Shown: positions 24,278 to 33,147, counted from the stretch's first letter. The stretch is 47,766 nucleotides of DNA from Alphaproteobacteria bacterium (GCA_017475705.1 JAFVFB010000006.1:1-47766), one strand, 5' to 3'. The notes: a model not told the origin generated them from the sequence alone. Translations and numbers: made by a program.

Positions 24278-26072
24278 GCTGATAACATTAAGCCTTTTCA
24301 CTATTTTTTTTCTAAATAATGCTTTTGCTAACCCGCAAATAAGTATAAAAGATTATATCTCAATTGGAGAAACGCCTAAATACACCGAAGGATTCAAACA
24401 TTTAGACTACACCAACCCTGATGCCCCCAAAAAAGGACATATAACTTTACCAGCATACGGTACATTTGATAATTTTAATCCTTACATATTTAAGGGTACC
24501 GCTTCTATCGAAACTGTAAACCTCACATTAGATAGCCTAGGTATAACCCCTGCGGATGACCCTGAAACAGCCTACCCTCTGATTGCAGAAAAATTTGAAT
24601 TACCATCAGATAAAAGTTTTATAGGATTTTTCATTAATCCTAAAGCACGCTTTAGCAACGGAGAACCTGTTACTGCTGATGACGTTATATTTAGCTTTAA
24701 TTCACTAATTAACAAAGGTTCTCCCATATACAAATTCTACTATGCCGATGTGGATTATGTAAAAAAAATATCTAAAAATCACGTCCGGTTTTATTTTAAG
24801 ACAGATACACAAAACAGAGAATTACCACTTATCTTAACATCTCTAAAAATTTTCTCAGCAAAAGACTTTACAAATAAAGAATATGATAAACCTGTATTGA
24901 TTCCACCTTTAGGCAGCGGTCCTTATATTGTTAAAGATTTTGAAGCCGGACGGTACATAATATTCAAACGTAATCCTAATTACTGGGCAAAAGACTTGCC
25001 GACACGCAAAGGAATATTTAATTTTGATGAAGTAAAATACGATTATTACCAAGACACGACCGTAACCTTGCAAGCTCTCTTTGCCGGAAATATTGATATA
25101 CGTACTGAATATATTGCAAAATCATGGGCAACCGGATATAATAATGAGTTAGTAAAAAACGGAAAAATAAAGAAACAAGCCATAGCACACAATCGCCCTG
25201 CAACCTTACAATTTTTTGCCTTTAATACACGCAAACAAAAATTTCAAAATCCATATGTCCGCCAAGCAATCAGTTTTGCCTTCAATTTTCCCTGGGCAAA
25301 TAAAAATTTATTTTATAATCAGTATCTTCTCCTAAATAGTTTTTTTGCTAATACACGCTTTTCTGCAAAAGGAATTCCTCAAGATAAAGAATTACAAATT
25401 CTAACCAACCTAAAAGACAAATTACCTCCAGAAATTTTAACCACCCCAATTGAAACTATTTTCCGAGATGATAGTCTTTCAGACCGAGAAAATTTAAAAC
25501 TTGCTGTCAAATTGCTACAAAAAGCTGGATATGATTTTATAAATGAAAAGATGTGCAATGTAAAAACCGGTGAACCATTAGAATTTGAAATAGTGATTAA
25601 TGCCGCTAACGGCAATACTTTCACTCGTGTTTTACTTCCCTTTATCGAAAATTTAAGAAAAATCGGCATCAAAGCGACAACGCGCATTCTAGAGGTCAAC
25701 ACCTACAAAAATAAAATGGATAAATTTGATTTTGACATAGTCATCGGCGGCTACCACGGAACATCAATGCCCGGCTCAGAACAAAAAGATTTATGGAGCA
25801 GTAGTACCGCTGATATTGAAGGAAGTAACAACATTATTGGCGTAAAGAATCCTATTGTTGATGAACTTGTTCAAAAAATAATTTCAACCGCAGACAACGA
25901 ACAATATACCGCCTATGTTCAAGCATTAGACCGCGTGCTATTATTTAATCACTATGTAATTTTTAATTGGTACACAAATTCAGATCGAATTGCCTATTGG
26001 GATAAATTTGCCTATCCAGAAAATAACTTAGATACAGGTGTCGATATTTTCACTTGGTGGATGAAAGATTAA
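24258..26072 (+). CDS. yejA: Extracellular solute-binding protein, family 5, YejA-like
   Basis: 604 residues from ATG 24258; a Sec signal peptide ends N-A-F-A. Family 5 binding-protein marks: A-Y-G-T-F-D-N-F-N-P-Y, D-S-L-G-I-T-P-A-D-D-P-E-T-A-Y-P-L-I-A-E, F-S-N-G-E-P-V-T-A-D-D-V-I-F-S-F-N, L-G-S-G-P-Y-I-V-K-D-F-E-A-G-R, and R-N-P-N-Y-W. The YejA branch is indicated by the L-Y/A-x-P-x-Y... opening K-H-L-D-Y-T-N-P-D-A-P-K-K-G. In enterobacteria YejABEF imports peptides including microcin C. It is followed 4 bases later by yejB, but no yejE or yejF follows. Confidence 0.86.
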   Translation: MKKKNYRLITLSLFTIFFLNNAFANPQISIKDYISIGETPKYTEGFKHLDYTNPDAPKKGHITLPAYGTFDNFNPYIFKGTASIETVNLTLDSLGITPADDPETAYPLIAEKFELPSDKSFIGFFINPKARFSNGEPVTADDVIFSFNSLINKGSPIYKFYYADVDYVKKISKNHVRFYFKTDTQNRELPLILTSLKIFSAKDFTNKEYDKPVLIPPLGSGPYIVKDFEAGRYIIFKRNPNYWAKDLPTRKGIFNFDEVKYDYYQDTTVTLQALFAGNIDIRTEYIAKSWATGYNNELVKNGKIKKQAIAHNRPATLQFFAFNTRKQKFQNPYVRQAISFAFNFPWANKNLFYNQYLLLNSFFANTRFSAKGIPQDKELQILTNLKDKLPPEILTTPIETIFRDDSLSDRENLKLAVKLLQKAGYDFINEKMCNVKTGEPLEFEIVINAANGNTFTRVLLPFIENLRKIGIKATTRILEVNTYKNKMDKFDFDIVIGGYHGTSMPGSEQKDLWSSSTADIEGSNNIIGVKNPIVDELVQKIISTADNEQYTAYVQALDRVLLFNHYVIFNWYTNSDRIAYWDKFAYPENNLDTGVDIFTWWMKD

Positions 26073-26076
26073 AAAA

Positions 26077-27141
26077 ATGCGTAATTACATTATAAAAAGA
26101 CTACTTTTGATTCCCCTAACTTTATTTGGCATTTTGCTAATAAATTTTGCAATTATACAGCTTGCCCCTGGAGGCCCAGTCGAATACATGCTGGCACAAT
26201 ACAAAGGAATAGACACATCTGCCACGGGAAATATTCTTTCCGGCAAGCCAAATCTAAATAGCGAAAAATATCAAGGATCAAAAGGCGTTCCAGAAGATTT
26301 GGTAAAAGAATTAGAGCAGCAATTTGGCTTTGATAAACCGGTACATAAACGCTTTATAAAAATGCTCAAAGACTACATAAGTTTTGATTTTGGCAAAAGC
26401 TACTACAAAGATAAAACAGTTTTAGAGCTAATCAAGGAAAGAATGCCAGTTTCCATCTCCTTAGGACTTTGGTCTACACTGATAATTTATCTAATTGCCA
26501 TACCTTTAGGCATTAAAAAGGCACAACAAGATGGTAAGAAATTTGATATTATAACTTCTGCAATAATTTTTACCGGTTCAGCTATACCTGTGTTTTTATC
26601 AGCAGTATTTTTGATTGTTTTATTTGCCGGAGGAACTTATTTGCAGATATTTCCTTTAAAAGGTCTAATTTCAGACAACTGGGAAAGCTTTAGTCTCTGG
26701 CGAAAAATAGGCGACTACTTTTGGCACATAACCTTACCTATAATCTGCATCGTCGCTGGCGGAATAGCTTCTTTAACAATGCTAACAAAAAATTCTTTCA
26801 TAGACGAATTGAGCAAGCAATATGTTTTAACAGCAAAAGCCAAAGGACTATCTCCCAGCAGAATCCTTTATCACCATGTTTTTCGCAATGCTATGATGAT
26901 AATTATTGCTGGCATACCAGGATTACTGATGAAAATTCTTTTTACAGGCTCTTTGTTCATAGAAATAATTTTCAGCCTAAATGGCATGGGGCTTCTAGGC
27001 TATGAAGCAATCATGACCCGTGATTATCCGGTTGTTTTTGGTACACTATACATCTTCGCTCTACTCGGTTTAATCCTAAAATTAATCAGCGATTTAACTT
27101 ACTCTCTTGTTGACCCACGTGTTAACTTTGATAAAATATAG
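26077..27141 (+). CDS. yejB: ABC transporter permease, YejB-like
   Basis: 354 residues, six membrane segments. Typical YejB/DppB features: R-N-Y-I-I-K-R-L-L-L-I-P-L-T-L-F-G, A-P-G-G-P-V-E, and the long cytosolic/periplasmic insert after TM1 (G-I-D-T-S-A-T-G) that distinguishes YejB. The EAA-type loop is present (Y-V-L-T-A-K-A-K-G-L-S-P-S-R-I-L-Y-H-H-V-F-R-N-A), as is the end D-P-R-V-N-F. Forms a heterodimer with YejE in complete systems. Here the next gene is a convergent GNAT whose stop codon abuts this stop (TAG|CTA), so the operon is cut short. Confidence 0.9.
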   Translation: MRNYIIKRLLLIPLTLFGILLINFAIIQLAPGGPVEYMLAQYKGIDTSATGNILSGKPNLNSEKYQGSKGVPEDLVKELEQQFGFDKPVHKRFIKMLKDYISFDFGKSYYKDKTVLELIKERMPVSISLGLWSTLIIYLIAIPLGIKKAQQDGKKFDIITSAIIFTGSAIPVFLSAVFLIVLFAGGTYLQIFPLKGLISDNWESFSLWRKIGDYFWHITLPIICIVAGGIASLTMLTKNSFIDELSKQYVLTAKAKGLSPSRILYHHVFRNAMMIIIAGIPGLLMKILFTGSLFIEIIFSLNGMGLLGYEAIMTRDYPVVFGTLYIFALLGLILKLISDLTYSLVDPRVNFDKI

Positions 27142-28113
27142 CTACAAAACCTTCCGCATATAAGTATCTATAACTACAAATCCCAAATTTTTATAAAAAT
27201 CAAAAGCATTTTGATTAAAAGCGCTCACATCTAAATCCAACACTTTTATGCCATTCTTCAAAAGATAATTTTCAGCTGTTTTAAATAACTTGGTTCCTAT
27301 CCCCATTTTTCGATAATGTTCATCAACGACGACTTTTCCGACATATCCTTTCTTTTCATAAGTAAGTCCCTCACTTTCATTATCTTGTATTATCAAAAAT
27401 AAAAAACCAGTTATTTTATTGCCAACAACAGCCTTAAAATTTATCAAATTTTTTCCTGATTTATTCTGCAAAATATCTTTGATAGTCTGCTCACATTCCT
27501 CATCTGTTTTAGTCTTAAAAAAAGGCAAAACATCTAATTCATGTATTTTTCTCATTTGATTGTAAATCTGCAAAATATCTTTAACATCCTTATCCTCTGC
27601 TTCTAACACCTTAACCGCATTAACATCATCAACCATACTCTTGTTTTCTAAAAATTTACGCATATACACATCTATTGCTATAAATCCTTTTTTTTCAAAA
27701 AAATTCATAGCCCTCGTATTAAAAGCAAAAACATCAGCATCAAGAGCCTTTAAACCGACTTTTTGCGCATACAGTTCTGCTTCTTTTACTAAAGCCGTTC
27801 CAATTCCTTGGCATTGAGAAAAAGCATCTACCCCAAAATTAGTTATAATACCATATCTCGCATAAAACGTATCTATTCTTTCCTTGATATCCATCATTAA
27901 GAAACCGCAAATTTTTTCCTCATAAACAGCCTTAAAAATAATCGTTTTACTCTCTTTGAGCATATCCATTACAATTCGCAGATGTTCATTCTCTCCTGTT
28001 GGCTTAAAATATTCCGGCAATGCGTCATCATGCATTTTTCCTACTTGATAAGAAAGTTTTGCTATATCTTCAGCATCATTTTCTTCTGCAATTTCAATAA
28101 TCAATCTTTCCAT
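27142..28113 (-). CDS. Tandem double-domain GNAT acetyltransferase
   Basis: 323 residues from ATG 28113, which has GGAGAGG 2-3 bases upstream; a GTG at 28131 is a possible earlier start. Two GNAT domains lie in tandem. Domain 1 covers about 1-160 with acetyl-CoA loop C-Q-G-I-G-T-A-L; domain 2 covers about 167-323 with K-M-G-I-G-T-K-L. Each ends in a similar F-N-x-x-A-x-x-F-x-x-x-G-F...Y-M-R-K-x-L block, pointing to an internal duplication. Substrate unknown. It is a clear paralogue of the genes at 30887 and 31852. It carries its own promoter (28141-28168). Confidence 0.88.
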   Translation of the reverse strand: MERLIIEIAEENDAEDIAKLSYQVGKMHDDALPEYFKPTGENEHLRIVMDMLKESKTIIFKAVYEEKICGFLMMDIKERIDTFYARYGIITNFGVDAFSQCQGIGTALVKEAELYAQKVGLKALDADVFAFNTRAMNFFEKKGFIAIDVYMRKFLENKSMVDDVNAVKVLEAEDKDVKDILQIYNQMRKIHELDVLPFFKTKTDEECEQTIKDILQNKSGKNLINFKAVVGNKITGFLFLIIQDNESEGLTYEKKGYVGKVVVDEHYRKMGIGTKLFKTAENYLLKNGIKVLDLDVSAFNQNAFDFYKNLGFVVIDTYMRKVL

Positions 28114-28140
28114 AACCTCTCCTATCCACACTCATCATTA

Positions 28141-28168
28141 ATTTTAAACATCGTATTTAAAAAGTCAA
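28141..28168 (-). promoter_or_regulatory. Promoter for the double-GNAT gene
   Basis: On the minus strand TTGACT (28168-28163) and TAAAAT (28146-28141) are separated by 16 bases, with the start codon about 28 bases beyond the -10. The -35 box overlaps the 3' arm of the hairpin that ends the upstream ABC gene. Confidence 0.55.
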
Positions 28169-28198
28169 TAGCGGTCGATAATGCTACCAACCGCTATT
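28167..28198 (-). terminator. Hairpin after the ABC exporter gene
   Basis: AATAGCGGT and ACCGCTATT, a perfect 9-base stem with a 14-base loop, five bases after the ABC gene stop. The minus strand continues GACTTTTTAAA. It overlaps the -35 region of the next gene. Confidence 0.6.
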
Positions 28199-28203
28199 TA
28201 AGA

Positions 28204-30159
28204 TTAACAATTAGCGAATAATTTTTGCTTACTGATAATATCCTGCTTTGTCATCGATTTTTTCAAAAACTCTGACGTTTCAATCAGCTCTGTCGGTTTA
28301 CCATCAGCTACAATCTTTCCTTTATTGACCACCAACACTCTATCTGCCAGCGCAATTTCTGTCGGATTATGCGTTACCAACAGTACTGTTTTAGTTTTGC
28401 CGAGTTTTTGTAACGCTTTCATCACCTTAAAACTCAACACTTGGTCAAGTCCCGTTGTTGGTTCGTCCATAATCACAATCGGTCTGTCTGCCAAAAAAGT
28501 TCTCGCCAAAGCAAGCCGCTGTCTCTGCCCGCCGGAAAGCGCCAGTCCGTCTTGTCCGATTTTATGAAATACACCGTCTTTAAATCGTGCAATATCTTTA
28601 GTCAATCCTGCCGCCTCCAGTGCATCTTGCACTTCTTTATCGCTCGCATTTTGATTAAAATATTTCACATTATACAACAGCGTATTATCAAAAAAATGCA
28701 CATTCTGGTCCACAAAAGCAATCTGTTTATTAATTGCCTCATCACTTAATTCTTGCACATTAATTCCGCCTAATAAAATCTCTCCGCCTGTCACATCATA
28801 ATCATGGCGAATAAGACTCATCAATGTAGATTTACCATGACCGGACATTCCGGCAATCACCGTAACACCACCTTTTTTGATTTCAAGTGAAACATTGTGC
28901 AGCACTTCTTCGCCGCGTTCAATTTCCCCTTTATCATCATCAATTTTGGTCACATCTTTTATTTTCGGATAAGCAAATTCTACATTTTTCAAAACAATTT
29001 TATTATCATTTTGACTTAATTCCTTATCCCCGCATTTACGAATGAGCGCCTTAGGCGTCACCAATTGCTTTTCTGTATCAACAATTGTATTTCTACTTTT
29101 TACACACAAATTCAAATAAATATGACGAATTGTACTAATAGAATTTGTCATATAATATATAGCCCCGCTAATTAAAGCAAATCGTCCTATATCTCCTGTT
29201 TTTAATATATCAGCAACAGCCAAAAAAGCAGCCAAAAGAGAAACCACAATTTCACCGACATAAAATCCTGCCAAACTATTTCTGGTCTCTGCAAACATAA
29301 CCTTAATTTCATTTTGAGCTAATAAATTTAATCTATGACCAATCAAAAAACATTCTTTAGATACCTTCAATCCGTCTTGCACAAGCGGCGAATTACGCAA
29401 AATATCTCTATTAACAGCAGAAACTTTTGCCCTAAACAGTCTTTTTTTATTATTTTTATCCCGAAAATAATTTGACCAATAAAAATCATATTCCACTCTA
29501 ATTAAAGAAAGCAAAACAATAAATAATGTTGCAAATGGAGAAATCACAAAAAGACTCGTTGCTGCTACAAAAAAAGTCAGAATATGCCTCAAAACATATC
29601 CACATTCTATTAGTAAAATTGCCTCTGTTTGAGTAATGCTATCCACTAATCCCCTAATTGTCTCTGGCGCACTCTTTATAAAGAAAGCCCTGGGTTTATC
29701 TAAAATTTCTTTATATCGTTGAGTGCTTTTTTGATTAAAATAAACCTGCTGAAACTTAGAACCGATATTTCTACCCTTATTCATGAACATATTGCTTAAT
29801 ATTTTTTGAGCACTTGATAAAAGGACAATCCCCATAAATATTATTTTGACCTTTTCAGAACCTGTCAATACCGCAGGCAAAGATCCATAAAGCAACAAAT
29901 CAATATAAGGTTTAATACCATCAAAAAAACCAAAAAATATTGTGTAAATATTCATCTGAATAAAAGCTTTTTTTGCTTCTCCTTTCATCTCTTTATAAAT
30001 CTTCCATACCAATGAAAATACACCTATATCACCCCTTTCATCAGACCTCTTTTTGCGCATGATAAAACACATTATCTTTCTCCACCGCTCTTTTTCAAAA
30101 GCCCAAAAAGACAGCGTCTTGTTCCGCGCCTGCGGAACAGGTTTATTCAAATCTGTCAT
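28204..30159 (-). CDS. ABC exporter, fused membrane and ATPase domains
   Basis: 651 residues. Residues about 65-360 hold a six-helix exporter-type membrane domain; the C-terminal third is a nucleotide-binding domain with Walker A G-M-S-G-H-G-K-S-T, Q-loop (A-F-V-D-Q-N), signature L-S-G-G-Q-R-Q-R, Walker B P-I-V-I-M-D-E-P-T-T-G-L-D and the H-loop His in V-T-H-N. One such half-transporter would act as a homodimer. The first 40 residues look non-homologous and basic. A linker just before the ATPase (E-K-Q-L-V-T-P, then K-D-V-T-K-I-D-D-D-K-G-E-I-E) has an unusual insert. AGAGGA lies 7 bases before the ATG. Substrate unknown: lipid, peptide or drug. Neighbours are GNAT genes. Confidence 0.9.
   Translation of the reverse strand: MTDLNKPVPQARNKTLSFWAFEKERWRKIMCFIMRKKRSDERGDIGVFSLVWKIYKEMKGEAKKAFIQMNIYTIFFGFFDGIKPYIDLLLYGSLPAVLTGSEKVKIIFMGIVLLSSAQKILSNMFMNKGRNIGSKFQQVYFNQKSTQRYKEILDKPRAFFIKSAPETIRGLVDSITQTEAILLIECGYVLRHILTFFVAATSLFVISPFATLFIVLLSLIRVEYDFYWSNYFRDKNNKKRLFRAKVSAVNRDILRNSPLVQDGLKVSKECFLIGHRLNLLAQNEIKVMFAETRNSLAGFYVGEIVVSLLAAFLAVADILKTGDIGRFALISGAIYYMTNSISTIRHIYLNLCVKSRNTIVDTEKQLVTPKALIRKCGDKELSQNDNKIVLKNVEFAYPKIKDVTKIDDDKGEIERGEEVLHNVSLEIKKGGVTVIAGMSGHGKSTLMSLIRHDYDVTGGEILLGGINVQELSDEAINKQIAFVDQNVHFFDNTLLYNVKYFNQNASDKEVQDALEAAGLTKDIARFKDGVFHKIGQDGLALSGGQRQRLALARTFLADRPIVIMDEPTTGLDQVLSFKVMKALQKLGKTKTVLLVTHNPTEIALADRVLVVNKGKIVADGKPTELIETSEFLKKSMTKQDIISKQKLFANC
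30118..30140. repeat. Palindrome inside the 5' end of the ABC exporter gene
   Basis: GTTCCGC-GCCT-GCGGAAC (30121-30138) is a perfect 7-base inverted repeat, G+C-rich in otherwise AT-rich sequence, within codons of the non-conserved N-terminal extension. It lies 19-42 bases into the coding sequence and could affect translation. Confidence 0.5.
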
Positions 30160-30254
30160 TAAAAAATCCTCTCTTAAATTTTGTTAGACACGCACAAATC
30201 TATAACGCTGTATTTAAACAACGCTCTATCATAAAATAAAAGAATGATACTTAT

Positions 30255-30734
30255 TTATTCTTCAGAATTTTCCTGCACACTTTCTTTAGCCGCATCTCTT
30301 AAACCGCTGAATAGCTCTCTGGCCACATCAGCTTCTGTCGCATTTCCTTCTTCTGCATCAATAGCTTTTTGCATCACGGCGAAAATCATATCAATTCCCT
30401 TCAAAGCCGTAGAAGCATCTTTACCACTCGTCTCTGCGTTCTCCTGCACGGATTTCTTAACCTTATTGGCAACCATATCCAAAGCCTTTGCCTCGGCAGC
30501 ACTTTTCGCTTTATCAATCAAACCTTTTTTCTTCACCGGTTGAGTATTTTCCCCGCTCTTTCCCTGTATAATTTTAAGGGCTTCATTTAAAATATCATCA
30601 CTCTGATTAGTAGACACACGTTCCTGCCGCAATTTCTCCACTTCATCTTTTAAGGTATAGCCTTGCCATACACTATAACCGCTAAGCCCCAAACACATTA
30701 AAACCAATATAGTTAAAATCTTATTTTCTTTCAT
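30255..30734 (-). CDS. Membrane-anchored helical protein, 159 aa
   Basis: Start ATG 30734 with AAAGGAGG 5 bases upstream; the frame opens further back but without such a site. One N-terminal hydrophobic segment (I-L-T-I-L-V-L-M-C-L-G-L) acts as signal anchor or uncleaved signal. The rest is a charged, Ala/Lys/Glu-rich helical region, probably coiled coil, in the periplasm (D-E-V-E-K-L-R-Q-E-R, then K-A-K-S-A-A-E-A-K-A). No family recognised. Same strand and immediately upstream of the ABC exporter (96 bases), so they may share a transcript. Confidence 0.6.
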   Translation of the reverse strand: MKENKILTILVLMCLGLSGYSVWQGYTLKDEVEKLRQERVSTNQSDDILNEALKIIQGKSGENTQPVKKKGLIDKAKSAAEAKALDMVANKVKKSVQENAETSGKDASTALKGIDMIFAVMQKAIDAEEGNATEADVARELFSGLRDAAKESVQENSEE

Positions 30735-30825
30735 GTAGCCTCCTTTAGTCGAAAACACAACCTTAATATGCCTAATACATTGATTCAAATCAACAAAAAA
30801 ATTCTTGTTTTGTCAAATAAATTTC

Positions 30826-30888
30826 TTGACTTTTTCACCACAATCCGTATAATAGAAGTATCAAGAGAGGAAATGTTCCTCTTTTTTT
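30826..30888 (+). promoter_or_regulatory. Plus-strand promoter followed at once by a terminator-like hairpin
   Basis: TTGACT (30826-30831), 16 bases, TATAAT (30848-30853); predicted start near 30860. It then meets AGAGGAA-ATG-TTCCTCT followed by TTTTTTT (30866-30889). The hairpin also overlaps AGAGAGG-AA-ATG, a start-like site for a 22-codon frame antisense to the end of the double-GNAT gene. It may be a relic promoter or a very short RNA. Confidence 0.45.
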
Positions 30889-31852
30889 ATTTTAAAACTT
30901 TCCGCATGAATTTATACATAACATTGTATCCACTATGTTGATAGAATTCAAAAGCATTCTGATTAAAAGCATGAACGTCCAAATCTAGCACTAAAACACC
31001 TTTTTTATAAACATACTTTTCAGCAGCCTTAATCAATTTCTCTCCCACACCTTTTCGGCGATAAGTTTCCTCAACAGCAAAATTACAAATATATCCCTTA
31101 ATAGGATAAGTTAAACCGTCGCTCCTTCTGCTTTTTATTATCATAAACAGAAAACCGACAATTTTATCATTTTTTACGGCCATCAACCGAACAAACTCAT
31201 CATCTTTAAGAATTTTTTTAATATAATCAAAATTTTCGTCATAACTTGACCTTTTAAAAAAAGATATTTCAAAACTTTTATGCAATTTAGATGATTGATT
31301 ATAAATTTTAGCAATTTCTTGAACATCTTTTTCATTTGCTTTCAATATTTTAATAGAATCATCACCATCAACAGCCGATACGTCTGCCAAAATCTTACGC
31401 ATATATAAATTTGTTGCCTTAAACCCTATTTTTTCAAAAAAAACAACCGCATTATTATTAAAATCAAAAACTTCCAAACACAGAGCTTCTATTTTTCGTT
31501 GTTTCAGATATTCCTCTGCACGCTTCATCAAAGCCTGACCTATTCCCAGCTTTCTAAAAGCCTCATCAACACCCAAATTAAGAATAAAACCAAACTTTGA
31601 ATATTCAGCATTCATATTTTCGGCAATTTCCAAAAACAGAAATCCGCAAATTTTCCCGTCATATATTGCCTTAAAAACAACAATTTTCTCATCTTTCAGC
31701 ATATTCTGAATACTGCGCAACTGCTCTTCTTTAGGCACTGGGCGAAAATATTCAGGCAATGCCTCGTCATGCAATTGAGCCACTTGATATGCTACCTTTG
31801 CAATACTTTCTGCATCTTCTGTCTTTGCAATTTCTATTTTAACTTCACTCAT
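30887..31852 (-). CDS. Tandem double-domain GNAT acetyltransferase, second paralogue
   Basis: 321 residues, two GNAT domains: the first has loop K-L-G-I-G-Q-A-L, the second K-G-V-G-E-K-L. Both halves end with the F-N-x-N-A-x-x-F-x-x-x-G pattern and M-R-K-x-L. The start M-S-E-V-K-I-E-I-A is nearly identical to that of the broken GNAT upstream (M-S-E-I-K-V-E-I-A), and the ATG overlaps that gene's stop by one base (TAATG). It resembles the double GNAT at 27142 throughout, so these form a local family. Translation may depend on coupling to the upstream, now interrupted, frame. Confidence 0.88.
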   Translation of the reverse strand: MSEVKIEIAKTEDAESIAKVAYQVAQLHDEALPEYFRPVPKEEQLRSIQNMLKDEKIVVFKAIYDGKICGFLFLEIAENMNAEYSKFGFILNLGVDEAFRKLGIGQALMKRAEEYLKQRKIEALCLEVFDFNNNAVVFFEKIGFKATNLYMRKILADVSAVDGDDSIKILKANEKDVQEIAKIYNQSSKLHKSFEISFFKRSSYDENFDYIKKILKDDEFVRLMAVKNDKIVGFLFMIIKSRRSDGLTYPIKGYICNFAVEETYRRKGVGEKLIKAAEKYVYKKGVLVLDLDVHAFNQNAFEFYQHSGYNVMYKFMRKVLK

Positions 31853-32331
31853 TATAAATCCTTATGCATATATGTCTTAATTGGCCCAAATCCTTGATTA
31901 ATATAAAAAGCCTGCGCTCCTTTATTAAAATGATAAACTTCCAAATCTAAAGCATAAACACCTCTATTTTTCAAGTACTTTTCAACTGTTTCTATCATTT
32001 TCTTCGCAATTCCTTGTCTTCTATATTTTTCATGCACGAAAATTTCACTAATATGCCCGATTTCTAAAGTTTTACTCCAAGTCTGAGCCGCTTCACTCTC
32101 GAATACTCATAAAAATAAGCAACCGCATATCTTACTATCACAAGTAGCCTTAAACAAAACATTTTTCGGATTATTAAAAATAGACTGCACCACCGCTAAC
32201 ATTTTCTCTTTAGAACAACCTCTTGCCGTCATACCGCAAGACTCTCTATGCAATTTACTGGATAAATAATGCATTTCTGCCAGCTCTTGCAAATCTTTTT
32301 CTTCAGCTATTTCAACTTTAATTTCACTCAT
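31852..32331 (-). pseudogene. Single-domain GNAT broken by an in-frame TGA
   Basis: Codons 1-74 and 76-159 lie in the same frame, separated by TGA at codon 75 (32107-32109). The first part gives M-S-E-I-K-V-E-I-A and K-I-C-G-C-L-F-L, the second V-F-E-S-E-A-A-Q-T-W...E-I-F-V-H-E-K-Y-R-R-Q-G-I-A-K-K-M, so together they form a full-length GNAT with an intact acetyl-CoA loop. A downstream restart at GTG 32037 would give only 61 residues. TGA is an ordinary stop in this genome (for example rsmE), so this is a nonsense-inactivated gene. It overlaps the next GNAT by one base. Confidence 0.82.
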
Positions 32332-32379
32332 TTTTAATCTCCTTTAATAGGGGAGAGGTTTTTCCTCTCCCCTGTTTGC

Positions 32380-32955
32380 TTACATCTTACCTGTATTTTT
32401 GACTTCAACGGCATACCAATCAGGATATTTTGCCCCATCCGTCATTACGCGTATAGCTATCATCCGCGGAATAACATTAACATAAATATGCTTAGCATCC
32501 CGAGCGTATTCGTCAATATCTCCGCAAGAAAGAAAATAACTGTTCGGTTTCAGCTTCATTATTTCCTCAAGCTCCGGCAAATGAGGACATTTCAAAACAT
32601 AGTCACCGGCTTTACCCTCAGCCACTTTTTCATATTCGGATAAATCAATATTGTAAACCTTTTGGCGTTTTAACTTATATTCGGAACTATCCAAAATTAA
32701 TTTTTTTTGTTCCAAAACAATATCATCTGCAGAAATCAAATCTTTCCACGAGTCCGCGCCTACCATTTTAGCAATGATATGTTGCGCTTTCATCAATGAA
32801 AAGTCATCAATATCAATGTCAAAGTCACTTACAATTGCGTTTACATCAAAAAACCTTGGTGCACAAACATAGTTGTCACCATCTTGCATAAAATCAAGTT
32901 TAATATCATGAAATAAATTTTTAGCTTGAAGTTTAAAATAAGGAACATTCTTCAT
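32380..32955 (-). CDS. Protein with a glyoxalase-related N-terminal domain (PF20066-like)
   Basis: 191 residues. Residues 1-100 resemble the glyoxalase-related protein domain: A-K-N-L-F-H-D-I-K-L-D-F, D-V-N-A-I-V-S-D-F-D, D-D-F-S-L-M-K-A-Q-H-I-I-A-K-M-V-G and W-K-D-L. The C-terminal half (Y-V-L-K-C-P-H-L-P-E-L-E-E-I-M-K-L) has no recognised family and contains two cysteines. The domain assignment rests on the M-K-A-Q-H-I-I-A-K-M pattern. A promoter lies 150 bases upstream. Function unknown. Confidence 0.6.
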   Translation of the reverse strand: MKNVPYFKLQAKNLFHDIKLDFMQDGDNYVCAPRFFDVNAIVSDFDIDIDDFSLMKAQHIIAKMVGADSWKDLISADDIVLEQKKLILDSSEYKLKRQKVYNIDLSEYEKVAEGKAGDYVLKCPHLPELEEIMKLKPNSYFLSCGDIDEYARDAKHIYVNVIPRMIAIRVMTDGAKYPDWYAVEVKNTGKM

Positions 32956-33105
32956 AATATAATCCTTTCTATACCAGAAGTCATTGTCTTATACATTTGC
33001 GCTTGTACCCTGTTGCCAGACAAATCATTCTGAGGGTTATATTATAAAATGTTGGTTGATGAAATCTTTACACAAGCGAGCCGGCTTACCAACAAGCACG
33101 ACTCA

Positions 33106-33133
33106 TAAATATCACAAAAAAACTTTTTGTCAA
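33106..33133 (-). promoter_or_regulatory. Promoter for the 191-residue gene, with a long leader
   Basis: TTGACA (33133-33128), 16 bases, TATTTA (33111-33106). The predicted start near 33100 leaves a leader of about 145 bases before the ATG at 32955. The leader includes an AGCCGGCT palindrome. Confidence 0.55.
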
Positions 33134-33147
33134 CTGGATTTTTATAC

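Noticed and set aside
31852..32331. Reassignment of TGA to Trp or selenocysteine
   Set aside because: TGA ends rsmE and other genes here in normal positions, and no SECIS-like context is visible; a simple nonsense mutation explains it.
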